From contig OX393580.1 of assembly GCA_947652605.1 (NCBI GenBank), positions 16,512,159 to 16,576,158 of the forward strand: a stretch of DNA of 64,000 nucleotides, given 5' to 3'. Made by a program: the position numbers and the translations under genes. Origin of the DNA: Elmis aenea. Lineage: Eukaryota > Arthropoda > Insecta > Coleoptera > Elmidae. Positions within the stretch are counted from its first letter, which is position 1. Each line of letters opens with the position of its first letter. This document shows, in pieces, positions 22,217 through 32,085 of this stretch. The notes below the pieces were generated by a model. The model was not told where the DNA came from. It was given only the letters and a program-made list of their open reading frames with translations, and made no database searches.

Positions 22217-23355
22217 CAGCGGCGTGCGGTCCATGTGCGTTGGATGCGGCGCATCCCCTAAAATTCACGTCAAGAATACTTTTTTCCGTATCATATTTGA
22301 ATTTCGTGTAGCCTTATTTCGCTTGGATTTTATTTTTTGTTACGTGATTATTTTATTTATTATATACGTTTTGCCTGCTCGAAAATTTGCGTTATATAAT
22401 CTACATCCAGCGAGCAGCTGATGAAATGTGTGCGATGCATAACATTAGCGATTGTGAGCCCGACTGAGGGATGCGTTTCTGATTGTGGATTCGAAATTTG
22501 CGTTCTTGGCGCATGCGCACTGCGATGCAGTCCCTAGTCTATTGCCCGCATCGTTGCTTTACTTAACAGCTACGGGAAGCGATTACTCTCATGGTTCCTC
22601 TGTGTGGGGCAACTGTTATATGGTAGGGCAGCCGCACTCGATTGATATTACCGCACGCTACAAAATAATCATTTCCGTTGTAAATTGATTTTTGTTTACT
22701 TTCTTTAAATCAAGCTTCTTCTATTTAAATAAGCTTAACTCTATTTTTAGTGCACTGTTTCGCTACTTAGAATTTTGATTATTATTTAATACGACCTATA
22801 ATATGGATGAAACTGTGGTTAATACTAATTGCAATTGTTTGATTGAAAATTTAAAGAATATGAAAATAATTTTCCGGATTTTCTATTACAATCACTTCAG
22901 CCAACTTATGGAAAATACTTTGATTTTATGAAGTTAAAAAGTCAATTAGTTTACGTGTACTCGACTCCCGACTTTCATTTAAAATCTATAAATTGCATAA
23001 AAGAATTAATTGTGAAAGATGAGCTAAAAGATGTTTTGACAGAAGTATTTAAATTAATACAATTAATTTGTACTATACCTTCCACGAGCGCATCGGCTGA
23101 ACGATCGTTTTCGACAATGAAAAGAATAAAAACATTCACCAGAAGCAGCCAAAATGACGATAGACTGTCCGCTCTCGCTTTAATATCAATTGAAAAAAAG
23201 TTATTGCTAAATATGAAAAATTAAAAAAGATTGTATGATGTTGCTATAGACGAATTTTGTAAAAAAGATCGTAGAATAAAATTTATTTAAAAAAAAATAA
23301 ATTGTTCGTTTTTTTGGACAGCATCCCCTGGTTGAAAAGTCACCGCACGCCACTG
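22217..23355 (+). mobile_element. hAT element, deletion derivative, perfect 8-bp duplication
   Basis: The terminal repeats CAGCGGCGTGCGGT and ACCGCACGCCACTG are flanked by GTACCTAC at 22209-22216 and 23356-23363, a perfect 8-bp target duplication. The 1139-base element retains only the 3' end of a transposase gene (22928-23224). The frame at 22224-22421 is not transposase-like. Its target was a 57-base CAGGGTG micro-element. Confidence 0.9.
22928..23224 (+). pseudogene. hAT transposase 3' fragment (C-terminal dimerisation domain)
   Basis: The 98-codon frame contains IPSTSASAERSFSTMKRIKT at residues about 50-69 and a DDRLSALALISIEKKLL tail, the classic hAT C-terminal dimerisation signature (S-A-S-A-E-R-S-F-S) of the ZMYM1-/DUF4371-like hAT group. 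The catalytic DDE core and BED finger are missing; intact proteins of this type are 600-800 residues. The frame is open and ends with a normal TAA, suggesting recent loss of the upstream part. The ATG used is simply the first in frame and is unlikely to be the original start. In its element it lies about 130 bases from the right terminal repeat, as expected for the 3' end of the gene. Confidence 0.88.
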
Positions 23356-23653
23356 GTACCTACCCTGTATTTAATAAAAAGATCTTATAACGCTTTGAAT
23401 ATAGCTTAAATTATGTGCTTTAAAACGCTATATATGTAGTTTAGTATTTTGTATTGTTAAGAATCAAATTTATTAAATTTCAAAAAAAATATTTTATACA
23501 CTGTTAATTTCTTGAGTGATATTGTTTTCTTTTTTAACTTTTTAAGTTATATTATTTGCAATCTGCCTATTATGAAGCAATAAACAAACTTGTTGACAAT
23601 CTAGACTTAAGAAGGTTTACTGTCCAGTGACAGTAACTCAGTAACCTTATCCA

Positions 23654-24403
23654 TACAGCGTGTCCAAAAGGTATGGAATAGGCCATATATCTCAGTAAAT
23701 ATCCACTTTAGGGGAACATGTTTTGTATAAAAGTTGTTTGGTACTTAGTTTTCCACCATTCTCTTCCGAATAACAAAAGCGCAATGAAAAACAATTGATT
23801 TTTTTTTAATGACAAGGTACCCCTATGTTATACTCATTTGATAGAGAATTGTTTTCTCTTTTCAATTATGCAAAACTTTAGTACCCTTATTTAAGCAACT
23901 TCTTGAAAAAAATCGCAAAAAATACTCTCAAATTATTTTAATTGTTTAGTATTTATATCTAACAAAAACATCATAACTAAAAGTTTTTGACGAAATCTTC
24001 AATAATTGTTCAAAGTGAACCATTTACAGCTTGGCAATGATAAACTCGGTTTTTAAACCGGTTTATAACATTCCCAACCATTTCAGGTGTAATTTCTCTA
24101 ATACGATCTTTTAAATTTTCAATGTTCTCCGGCCTCTTAGCATAAACTTAATTTTTTAGGTGACCCCATCATTGAAAAGAGAAAAAAAATCTCTATCAAA
24201 TGAGTATAATATAGGGGTACCTTGCCATTTAAAAAAATTCAATTGTTTTTCATTGCGCTTTTGTTATTCCAAAAAAATATATTAAATTTTGTCTTATGAT
24301 GGAAAACTAAGTACCAAACAACTTTTATTCAAAACACTTTTCCCTAAAGCGGATATTTACTGGGATATATAGCATATTCCATACCTTTTGGACACACTGT
24401 ATA
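23654..24403. mobile_element. CAGCGTG/CACACTG fold-back with transposase relic
   Basis: The ends TACAGCGTGTCCAAAAGGTA (23654) and TACCTTTTGGACACACTGTA pair with slight decay. The arms extend about 230 bases: TTTGGTACTTAGTTTTCC is mirrored at about 24300, and ATGAGTATAA is mirrored on the two sides (near 23834 and 24200). The middle includes the C-terminal end of a transposase on the minus strand. Confidence 0.8.
24016..24148 (-). pseudogene. Transposase C-terminal tail inside a fold-back
   Basis: The minus-strand frame reads AKRPENIENLKDRIREITPE then MVGNVINRFKNRVYHCQAVN and stops at TGA. This is the typical last helix pair and CQxxNGxH-like tail of DUF4817/Tc1-mariner-like transposases from insects. 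Only about 43 residues remain. It is the same region that ends the relic at 9646-9984, linking two different fold-backs to one transposase lineage. Confidence 0.75.
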
Positions 24404-25825
24404 TTTTATTTAACTAACTTATTACTAGCTTAATAGTTAAGAGTTAGTTACTAGTTAAGAGTCACTAAAATTATTTAAATGAAAAATGCCCTGTTTTAAA
24501 TATATGCAAATAACTTTTTAAACCAAAAATTTAATTTACGTTTAAAGTAGGTAGGTATATGTTGTTGTTTTATTAATTTTATTTATTTGGAATACGCAAT
24601 TCCTGTTACGTCATCGCCGTATGTGTTTGTTTTAAAATCATAACATGTACTCATAATTACGCACGATAATGAAACATTGCCGTTTGTCCAGACTTTACGA
24701 TGTTGTTGGATTGTTTTAGTTTCTTGTCCATTCAAATTGATCGTGTTTCAAACGAAAGCCCTTTGAAACAATGCCTCTTTATTGTAGCAAATTTGTGTTT
24801 GCTTTAATTACCTTAACATCTTTTGACCATTAGGTTAATAATGACTTTTTTGTAGTACTTACTTTTGCATTCAATTGAAATTTGCTTGTATGCATTGCCA
24901 ATTTATAGCACGAATAGTCGTTAATAAGCCACGATTTGGTTGTGTTTGAATATTTTGCTTGTTTATTGCAAAATTTGCAAGGTTTATGGTAATGATTTAA
25001 GTGTTTATAGAATAGCAGATTAAGTTTCATTATTTACTTATAATTCTAGAGACCAAATAAGATTTCTAGTGCTATTAATTTTAATTTCCTTATTAAGTTT
25101 TAATATATCGTCAGGGTTTGTTAAGAAAATCGAAACAACAAAGGAATATATTTCTTTCAACTTTAACGTTACCTATGCGTGTACCAGGATGTTAGACGAA
25201 TTTTACCTTAAGGTGCGTTTTAGAGCATCTTAGTCCTAGTGTTGCCAAAGTAACACTCTAGAGAGTTTATTTAAGAGGTAAAATTGAAGACCCTTTAGTT
25301 CAGTTCAGCGCGTTCTGGTTTTCCTATGATTTGTCCTCTTAGATATACTAAGAAAACGCATTTGTTGAGTTGATAGAGACTTTCAAAGTTACTGCTAATA
25401 TTAGCCACACTTTTATTAAAAATAATCTTCACTGTTTCACTTAAGCTCTTTATTTCCTGAAATTGTGTTGACTTAAGTAATCCAGTTAAAAACAGCTGTA
25501 TTAGGATTTTAAATTATCTCTATTTAAAACCGTATTCAAAGTTAAAATTAAATATTTCCTTTTGTGCGTAAATTGTGATTTGACAACTTGTAAGTTATCT
25601 CAAAAATAATTAAATTATGTGTATGTTTAAGTTTTTTTAAGCTAGTTCAAATACAAGTAAGAAAAGTCCAATCACCGTACAATTTAACAGTTATTTTTTA
25701 TTTTTTTAATGAACAGGTTCAAACTGCAAGTGTTACAGAATATTTAAAGCAAAATAATTTTAAGCCCAGTTTACAATAAATTTTGATCTTTGAAAAGTTT
25801 GTTGGTACTTTTAATAAATATAATA
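24404..25825. other. No recognisable feature
   Basis: AT-rich, unique-looking sequence. A short hairpin (AGTGTTGCC...GTAACACT) is near 25239-25258. No supported frame. Confidence 0.4.
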
Positions 25826-27196
25826 TACAGGGTGCTTCTACATATTGCGAAAAAAATCGGGAGGTGATTCCTTATCGCAAATTGAGGAGGGTCATTTATA
25901 TAATTTTTTTTCCATAGACGTCTTCTTTCGGAGTTACACCCCCCTAAAGGGGAGCGCTAAACTTAAGTTTTTATTTTATTTCTCAAATTTGGATAAATGT
26001 AAGAGAATGATATTTGGTAGTAGTTTTATACTTACAAGGGAACCTCACTTGGTGGTACTAAAGTCGGTTGATGGGACTAAGATTTTCCTAAAGAAGATCG
26101 TAAGTGAAGAAGAGTATCAGCTTTTTTGGCCTCGGAAACTCAAAACTTACAGTTGAAGCTCAATTTTTTTTTTGAAAAATTTCACGAGATAGGTTAAACT
26201 TTTGAATACCAGGTGTAAATGAACTCTTTAGTTTTGATAGTAGATAAATAATATTTTAGACATATGATATGTCTAAAAAATCGGATTTTTTGAGCACATG
26301 CACACATTTGTTTCACTTCCGGTTTCGCCGAAAATGACCCTAACTTTGTTATTTTAAACGGAACACCCTGTATATTTTTACATTTTTGGGAAGAGGAAGC
26401 AATTTTGGATACAACTGCACTATTTTGGTTAATTTTTATAACCTCAAATAACCTGAGTGCATTTACAACTGGTATTGCAGAATTTCTTAAACTTGGATTT
26501 GGCGCCAAAAAATTTAAAACAATTATTGTTATTTACGTATTCTTACTTTTAAAGAGAAAACTCGGATTTTGTTAATAAAACATAAAAACATTATGATTTA
26601 ACAATAATTATTTACAAGTTTATGTTCACTTCAAGTAGCTTTAACGGTTTAGCCTATTTCGTGCAATTTTTCCAAAATAATTATTGAGTTTCAACGGTAA
26701 GTTTTAAGTTTCCGTGGCCAAAAAAGTTGATACTCTTCTTCATTCACGATCATTTTTCGGAAAATCTTAGTTCCATCAACAGACTCTAGTACCACCAAGT
26801 GAGGTTCTCTTGTTAGATGTTCGAATAAAAAAAGTTTCTAAATAAATCAATCTTTCAAAAACAATATTTTAAATTGCAAAATTTCAACCTACCAGAAAGT
26901 TTTCATTAAATAACCAACAGGGGTCGCACTTTTTAGCCCACTGTGAAGATGGGAGATGATTCAAAATATTACTATGGGAAACCTTTCGAAAAGAATATTA
27001 CATCTACCAAATATTCTCCTACATTTATCCAAATTTGAGAAATAAAATAAAAACCTAATTTTACCGCTCTCTTTTAGTGGTGTATACCTCCGAAAGGAGA
27101 GGTCTAAGGATTTTTTTAAAAATAAAAAACCCCTTAATTTTCGATAAGGAATCACCTACCAATTTTTTTTTGCAATATTTAAGAAACACTCTGTAT
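25826..27196. mobile_element. CAGGGTG fold-back, 'GGAGGTGATTCCTTATC' family copy A
   Basis: TACAGGGTGCTTC at 25826 pairs with the decayed CACTCTGTATA at 27196. GGAGGTGATTCCTTATCG is mirrored at about 27145, CTCAAATTTGGATAAATGTA at about 27020, and GTGGTACTAAAGTC-type and AAGAAGAGTATCAGC blocks at 26055-26120 are mirrored near 26730-26800. A second copy of the family is at 59231-60302. The frame at 25845-26156 is arm sequence, not a gene. Confidence 0.83.
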
Positions 27197-27738
27197 AGTA
27201 TAACTTTCTTCTTTTTAATAATTAATTCGCTGTGTTACATTACGATATAAATTCCACCAAAGAAAATCGTGACGTTTCACCTAAGTGAAATCCGTGTTGG
27301 TTTTTTGTGAAAACCGCAATGATACCATTAGTCGAACCGACAGGCAAGTGACATCTACCAGTTTCTAAAAATTAAAAAAAGATTGGAATTGATTGCGCTC
27401 GTATTCTACAAAAAGGCAGAGAGTAACATCGATTACTTTGTAGTTGGGAAGTGGAGTTAAGTTATTTGTCGTTCAGTTAATGCCTCAATGGAATAAAATG
27501 TTTGGCTTTAGTTTTGATTATACACCACTGCAGTTAAGTTCATCATAACATTGGCGTTTGCAATATTTTTAAAGCTGATTTAACTTCATGTTCCTTAATT
27601 GTAGTTAATTTTTTGGTAGGACCTTAAAAGCTTTTTTAATAGCCATTAGGACTACGAAGCTACGACTTATGTCCAATTTATTTATAGTTTCTAAGCTTAA
27701 CGTTAATGGCTACCAATTCCATTACAAACAAAACCTAA
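27197..27738. other. No recognisable feature
   Basis: AT-rich spacer with no frame or repeat of note. Confidence 0.4.
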
Positions 27739-27878
27739 TGGTGCCTGTACACCTGAGAGTAAAGTACTCTCGAGAGTAGCGTCGCCAAGGATACAGCCCC
27801 TGAGAGTAACTCGCGATTGGCTGTATCCTTGGCGACGCTACTCTCGAGAGTACTTTACTCTCAGGTGTACAGGCACCA
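27739..27878. mobile_element. 140-bp perfect-arm hairpin MITE with TAA duplication
   Basis: TGGTGCCTGTACACCTGAGA through to GGCTGTATCC pairs without visible mismatch with the complementary right arm ending GTACAGGCACCA, leaving a loop of about 20 bases. TAA flanks both sides (27736-27738, 27879-27881). A 3-bp TAA duplication fits the PIF/Harbinger group; that assignment is inference as no transposase is present. Confidence 0.8.
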
Positions 27879-28215
27879 TAACACTTTCATAGACGTCAAC
27901 ATAAATGTCAAGTTTAGCGTTTCTAATTTAAATTATAATGGATAACAATGAAGTTAATTTGGTATTTTCCACTAGCATATACTAACAACAAGTTTAACGT
28001 TATTTTTGATGATTATTAAATTAAAACTATTTAATCTAGCAATTAGTGGCAGTGGCAAATATCAATGTCGTTTTGTAAATTACTCTATAATTTGTGATGT
28101 TTGCATGTAAGTTATTTAAATATTATTGCCTCGCTGTCTTGTATGGTTATTGTTTGTTATTCTTCTTCTTCTTAATCGGTTCCTCTTGTACCTCTCGGTG
28201 TCGAGGTATGCTTTT

Positions 28216-28446
28216 CTATTTCTGTGTTATGTTTCTCCACTCCTGCCTATCGTTAGCTAATCGTGGCACATCTCTCCAGCTGATTCCTTTTTCTTCTAGT
28301 CTCTGCCTCACTTCTTTTTCCCATTTTATTCTTGGTCTTCCTCTATTTCTTTTTCCCTCAATCTGCATTTTCCATCCTATTTTTGGGTATCTACTTTCTG
28401 GCATGCGTAGTAAATGACCAAGCCATCTGAATTGATTCGTCTCCAA
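28216..28446 (-). pseudogene. LINE C-terminal region downstream of the RT
   Basis: The 76-codon frame has the RWLGHLLRMPESRYPK motif, then GKRNRGRPRIKWEKEVRQRL and a DRQEWRN ending. This tail is characteristic of insect endonuclease-reverse-transcriptase LINE proteins, following the RT thumb. It is open to its own stop at 28216 but separated from the RT by the LTR insertion. Its base composition and decay match the rest of the LINE. Confidence 0.82.
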
Positions 28447-28687
28447 CTTTTTCTTAATATCTGTTACTCCAAGGTTATTTCGAATTTGTTCGTTACTGAT
28501 TTTATCTATTAGTCTTCATCCCTCTATTCTTCTCAGAATTCTCTTTTTCTGTACCTGTACTTATTCTTTGTTTTTGTTTTTGAGTTAGTGTGCAAGTTTC
28601 TGAACTGTACTTAAGAATCGAAACTGTGACACCCCGCCTGAGATCTATTATTTTATGTTACTTCAATGTTATTTCATTTACTTTTAA

Positions 28688-29013
28688 CACGTGGAGTGCC
28701 ATGGTGGGTCAAAGAGAATCACCATTTTTAGGGAAATATTTTTGCTCTACTGGCCGCGGTGGGTATATGTAGACCACCATACCGTTTCACACCTTTGGCC
28801 ATGGTAGGTTGTGTTGATGCACCAAATGCCATTTAAACACATGTATATCTATTTAGAATGGTTTTAGCAAACTTTTGGCAGGATTGGTTTTTGTACTGGT
28901 GGATTTAAGTGACCCACCAAGGCCAAAATATGCATCCTATATAAATATAAAAATTAAGTCAGTAGGGCCAGTAGGGAACGCTCAAGTGCATTACCATGGT
29001 GGCACTCTACGTG
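28688..29013. mobile_element. TTAA-flanked MITE (piggyBac-like) inside the LTR
   Basis: The inverted ends CACGTGGAGTGCCATGGTGG and CCATGGTGGCACTCTACGTG are flanked by TTAA at 28684-28687 and 29014-29017. The homologous LTR at 4897 has an uninterrupted ACTTTTAAATGAAT at this point, so it serves as the empty site. TTAA targets are the hallmark of piggyBac, but the ends are not the usual CCC-type, so the superfamily is inferred. 326 bases, no ORF. Confidence 0.85.
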
Positions 29014-29017
29014 TTAA

Positions 29018-29308
29018 ATGAATAATATTGCAACAAATGCTGATGCATCAGTAACTAAAACACGTAACACTTCAAAACGGCCAAGTTATGAGGATTTCAA
29101 CTTTAGTAAAAACACATTAACGTTAAAATATTACGGTCATAACTTGGGTCCTACAACACCAGCATTTGGGTTTCGTCAATCAACAAACGATTGGTTCATG
29201 AATTTTTACATCATAAGTAGAACAAACTACTCGCACAAATATGTGTTTATAGGAAAGAATGACAAAGATGCAACTACAATAAAAAAGGGACAGCAACTGG
29301 GAACCTGA
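29018..29308 (+). CDS. Small ORF within the LTR family, function unknown
   Basis: The 96-codon frame begins MNNIATNADASVTKTRN and runs through a YEDFNFSKNTLTLKYYGHN stretch to a lysine-rich end. The other LTR copy (4960-5193) has the same first 58 or so codons, then differs by small changes and stops after 77. I do not recognise a domain. It starts just after the TTAA MITE. An ORF inside an LTR could be the beginning of a leader or gag region, or chance in a sequence kept similar because both copies are young. Not shown to be translated; substitution patterns between the two copies look mixed. Confidence 0.3.
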   Translation: MNNIATNADASVTKTRNTSKRPSYEDFNFSKNTLTLKYYGHNLGPTTPAFGFRQSTNDWFMNFYIISRTNYSHKYVFIGKNDKDATTIKKGQQLGT

Positions 29309-29632
29309 AACCTTGAGACGGTCGCACTGATAGTTAAGATTCAACCCCCGAGAAATGTACAGCCAGTCGAAAAATAAAGGAGTTTGTTGTTAAAATTGTT
29401 GTGTTTTATTTGTTTCTTACTGTGTACTAATTGCTCTAGACCTGTGTATTACGTAAAACAACGTTTGAGGGTCCAACCACGTTACAAAGACGATCACGAG
29501 CCATAATTAACAACAATAAATATAAAGAGTAATAAGTACTCTTACGCAACAGTGCGGCCTATGTACAGTACGGTCCGTCACAGTACCTACACTGCATTAA
29601 AAACTCGCGTCTTCGTTTCTTTTGATATCTCC

Positions 29633-29833
29633 TTACTTATCAAATTTCGTCGCTGCCGCGTTTCTGTTATTTAGATCTTCCTTCAAGTTCAATTTACCAT
29701 TTTCTGAAATTATTGTTCCCAAATATTTAAAATTTGCTAACTGCTCTATCTTTTTTTGGTCTAGTATAATTGTAACTGGTTCATGATTTTTCGCTATAAC
29801 CATAACCTTTGTCTTTGTTGGATTAATATTCAT
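29633..29833 (-). pseudogene. LINE reverse-transcriptase fragment (after the FADD box)
   Basis: The frame reads MNINPTKTKVMVIAKNHEP, then a FKYLGTIISENGKLN block and DLNNRNAAATKF. This is the conserved K-T-K-x-M ... F-K-Y-L-G-x-x-x-x-x-G motif series of LINE RTs just downstream of the palm. It is separated from the palm fragment by the hAT MITE at 29872-30152 and from the tail by the LTR. Confidence 0.85.
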
Positions 29834-29871
29834 ATTATATCTACTTAATGTACCTGCCCATATGTCTAGAT

Positions 29872-30152
29872 CAGGGGTCGGCGAACTTTTTTTCCTACTA
29901 CCCCAAAGTATATTTATTTAAGGCGACGTTACCCCCTTGATTTGAAAGGAAGAATATCGTAGATTATGTAAATTCAAAGATTATAATTATAAAAAGTGTA
30001 AAATAAATGCGATAAATTAAATTAATATCCTCATTATAAAACAAAAGGATTTTTTTTTATATAATTTTATTTGTCTATTGGAGTCCCCATTACCCCCAAG
30101 AATTTCATTTTTACCCCACTTGGGGTAATTTACCCCGGTTCGCCGACCTCTG
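29872..30152. mobile_element. hAT MITE, 281 bp, perfect 8-bp duplication
   Basis: The inverted ends CAGGGGTCGGCGAAC and GTTCGCCGACCTCTG are flanked by GTCTAGAT at 29864-29871 and 30153-30160, a perfect 8-bp duplication. The core is AT-rich with no ORF. It sits in the RT gene of the LINE, after the FADD box. Confidence 0.92.
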
Positions 30153-30169
30153 GTCTAGATTAAATCGCA

Positions 30170-30790
30170 AGTCCTTTTCGCTTTTAGCTAATAGCACCAC
30201 ATCATCTGCGAAGGCTAATTCTGTTAAGGATATTGGTTTTAGTTTATTTCACCCCCTGTAGGCTTTCTTTGGGTTTTGCTTACGTTCGTTAATTATTTTA
30301 TCCATAAGAATTACAAAGAGCAGTGGACTTAATGTGCCTGCTTGTCTTACTCCCACTGTTGTTATAAATTCCTGGGAACTGCTGTTATGGGTTCGCACAT
30401 AATTTCTACTACTCTTATATAAACTCTTGATGGCGTTTAATAATTCTTCTCCCACTCTACTTTGTTTCAATTTCTTCCAGATCTTTTCCCTTGGCACTCT
30501 ATCTAAGGCTTTAGAAAGACCGATAAAGCACAAGTACACCATCTTTGAATGTTCAATTGTTTTTTCACTTAACTGTCTTAACGTAAAAATTAGATCCTGC
30601 GTGCTTCTACGCGGTCTAAAGCCACATCGCGCCTCTTCCAAATTTCTTTAGAAATGGTCCCTTAATCTCTCCTCCAAAATTCTTTCATATAATTTTTCTA
30701 CCCCACTAAGTACAGATATGCCTCTATAGTTTTCGCATTTTTTACCATCGCCAGTCTTGAATATCGGTAATATAACAGATGTCTGTTATT
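30170..30790 (-). pseudogene. LINE reverse-transcriptase palm fragment
   Basis: Minus-strand reading in order: LPIFKTGDGKKCENYRGISV, LSGVEKLYERILEERLRDHF, a stop at 30651, then EEARCGFRPRRSTQDLIFTL, a FIGLSKALDRVPRE block, GVRQAGTLSPLLF and, near 30207, ELAFADDVVLLAKSE. The FADD catalytic box is intact, but the other palm aspartate is lost: the usual F-x-D-L-x-K-A-F-D reads F-I-G-L-S-K-A-L-D. The stop and this change show a dead enzyme. An intact LINE RT protein would also have an N-terminal endonuclease, which is absent here. Confidence 0.88.
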
Positions 30791-31775
30791 ATAAAGGGTT
30801 AATAATGGTAGCAAAGCTTTTAAAATGCACTTAAATCATAGGACTGTCTGAAAAATGTTTCTTACGTTAAGTCTCGCGTCTAATTTTTTTTTTCGCCCTC
30901 TGAAAACAGCAAGGCCGTTTTAAAACTCAACACTTCCTTTATTCATCATCCAGGCATCACATGTTCCCGAACAAATTGGGTCAATCGCCGCTTTTTTATG
31001 AACACCAAGTTATTACTGTCATATTCGAAACTAGGGTAAACAGATGTTTAATACTTAAAAGGGGTTAAAATGTAGCAATACCCCATTTACTTTATAAAAT
31101 ACTTTTCGTATCGGGGAGATTAAAACTAGTTAGCGAAGTACTTGCCCCAGTTTCGTACTGAACCAGGTTGTAATCTCCAAGAAAGCATAAAATTATGAAA
31201 TAGCTGCGCTGTTTCAAATTATGTTGCACAGTTTATGTTTCTGTAGGTCATGTTCTGTGAGAGAACACTTTAAAATATATTAAATAAACAGACATAATTT
31301 TGATATCCTTAGTGGGTGCTTGTATAAGTAAAATGACAAAGCTAAAATATTTAATTATGATTGCGTTATGTAATTCAACTATTACAACATTTTTTATTTG
31401 AATTTATAGGCTTGTGTTTAGCTGCGAAACATAGCAAGTTTTTTTATACGCAATATAAAATTTGTGAAGTAGTTTAAGCGCTATTAAGCTCGAAAAGCAT
31501 AGGATTTCATATACAAGCTTCTTAGTTAGAATGGGAAATTTCTGAACAGGGTCGTATTGAATTTAATGCCACACTGTACTTGGCAAAAAGATTAATTGAA
31601 AAATAGGTCCATCTTGATACAGACGCACATAAAACTATAAGTACTTAAATTTTTCTTCATTTTGTTGTAGCCTTAAAATATGAAAAACAATTGGTATAGG
31701 AACGGAACATAAATGTAGTCTAATTTTATTTTCTTAAATTACAATTTTCGAAGTGCTGTATTTAATTATAGGATA
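30791..31775. other. No recognisable feature
   Basis: AT-rich sequence between the LINE end and the Helitron-like cluster; no supported frame. Confidence 0.4.
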
Positions 31776-32083
31776 CTAGGCGATTTACACGGCGTTGCAC
31801 GGGTGATAATAATTCTCTTTTATCAATCACAGACTACTCGCGCTCCGCGCTCGCTCCCGACGGACGTTCTCAGTCGTTCAATTACAGACTACTCGCGCTC
31901 GCGCTCGGCGGACCTTTCCGGCCGTTCCCGGGCATTTCCGGCCTTTCTTTATACGACGTTTGATCCGTTAGGTCCTAAATAGTAACTGTGCCAAATTTGG
32001 TCCCGATCGGTCAACGGACCTAGGATTCTATAGCGAACAAACAAACAAACAAACACACAAACAAGCTCTTTTATATATATAGA
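31776..32083 (-). mobile_element. Non-autonomous Helitron-like element, copy 1
   Basis: On the minus strand it opens TCTATATATATAAAAGAGC after an A and ends with a hairpin (CCCGTGCAACGCCGTG), 7-9 bases, then CTAG before a T. TC at the 5' end, a hairpin then CTRR at the 3' end, and insertion between A and T are Helitron rules. The body has GTTTGTTTG-type repeats and GCGCGGAGCGCGAGT. 308 bases, no ORF. Confidence 0.72.
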
Positions 32084-32085
32084 TA

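Larger units (their letters stand above)
22162..23369. mobile_element. CAGGGTG micro-element interrupted by an hAT
   Basis: CAGGGTGTTTTTTGAAAATC begins at 22164 and the matching end is CTACCCTGTAT at about 23361-23370. With the hAT (22217-23355) and one duplicated GTACCTAC removed, about 57 bases remain, another very short member of the CAGGGTG group. Confidence 0.6.
28625..29582 (+). mobile_element. Solo LTR (copy 2) inserted in the LINE
   Basis: Same family as 4897-5521: starts TGTGACACCCCGCC and ends GGTCCGTCACA. It is about 330 bases longer only because a TTAA-flanked MITE (28688-29013) lies in it. AATAAA is at 29373-29378. The flanks (GAAAC on the left, GTACC on the right) show no target duplication, unlike copy 1, so it may come from recombination or a deletion at the site. 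Confidence 0.78.
28155..30790 (-). mobile_element. Dead non-LTR retrotransposon (LINE), 5'-truncated, with two insertions
   Basis: Reverse-transcriptase fragments on the minus strand are spread over 30790-28216, split by an hAT MITE (29872-30152) and a solo LTR (28625-29582). The 3' end near 28155-28175 has a short trinucleotide-type tail (TTCTTCTTCTTCTT on the plus strand). The endonuclease domain is absent, so the copy was 5'-truncated. Clade not assigned; the RT and the C-terminal tail look like insect endonuclease-reverse-transcriptase proteins. Confidence 0.85.

Noticed and set aside
28094..28417. 107-codon plus-strand frame rich in Phe, Leu and Ser
   Set aside because: It is antisense to the LINE C-terminal frame at 28216-28446, which has clear family motifs.
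29018..29308. Calling the LTR ORF a gag gene
   Set aside because: No capsid or zinc-knuckle motif is visible and the frame stops within the LTR.
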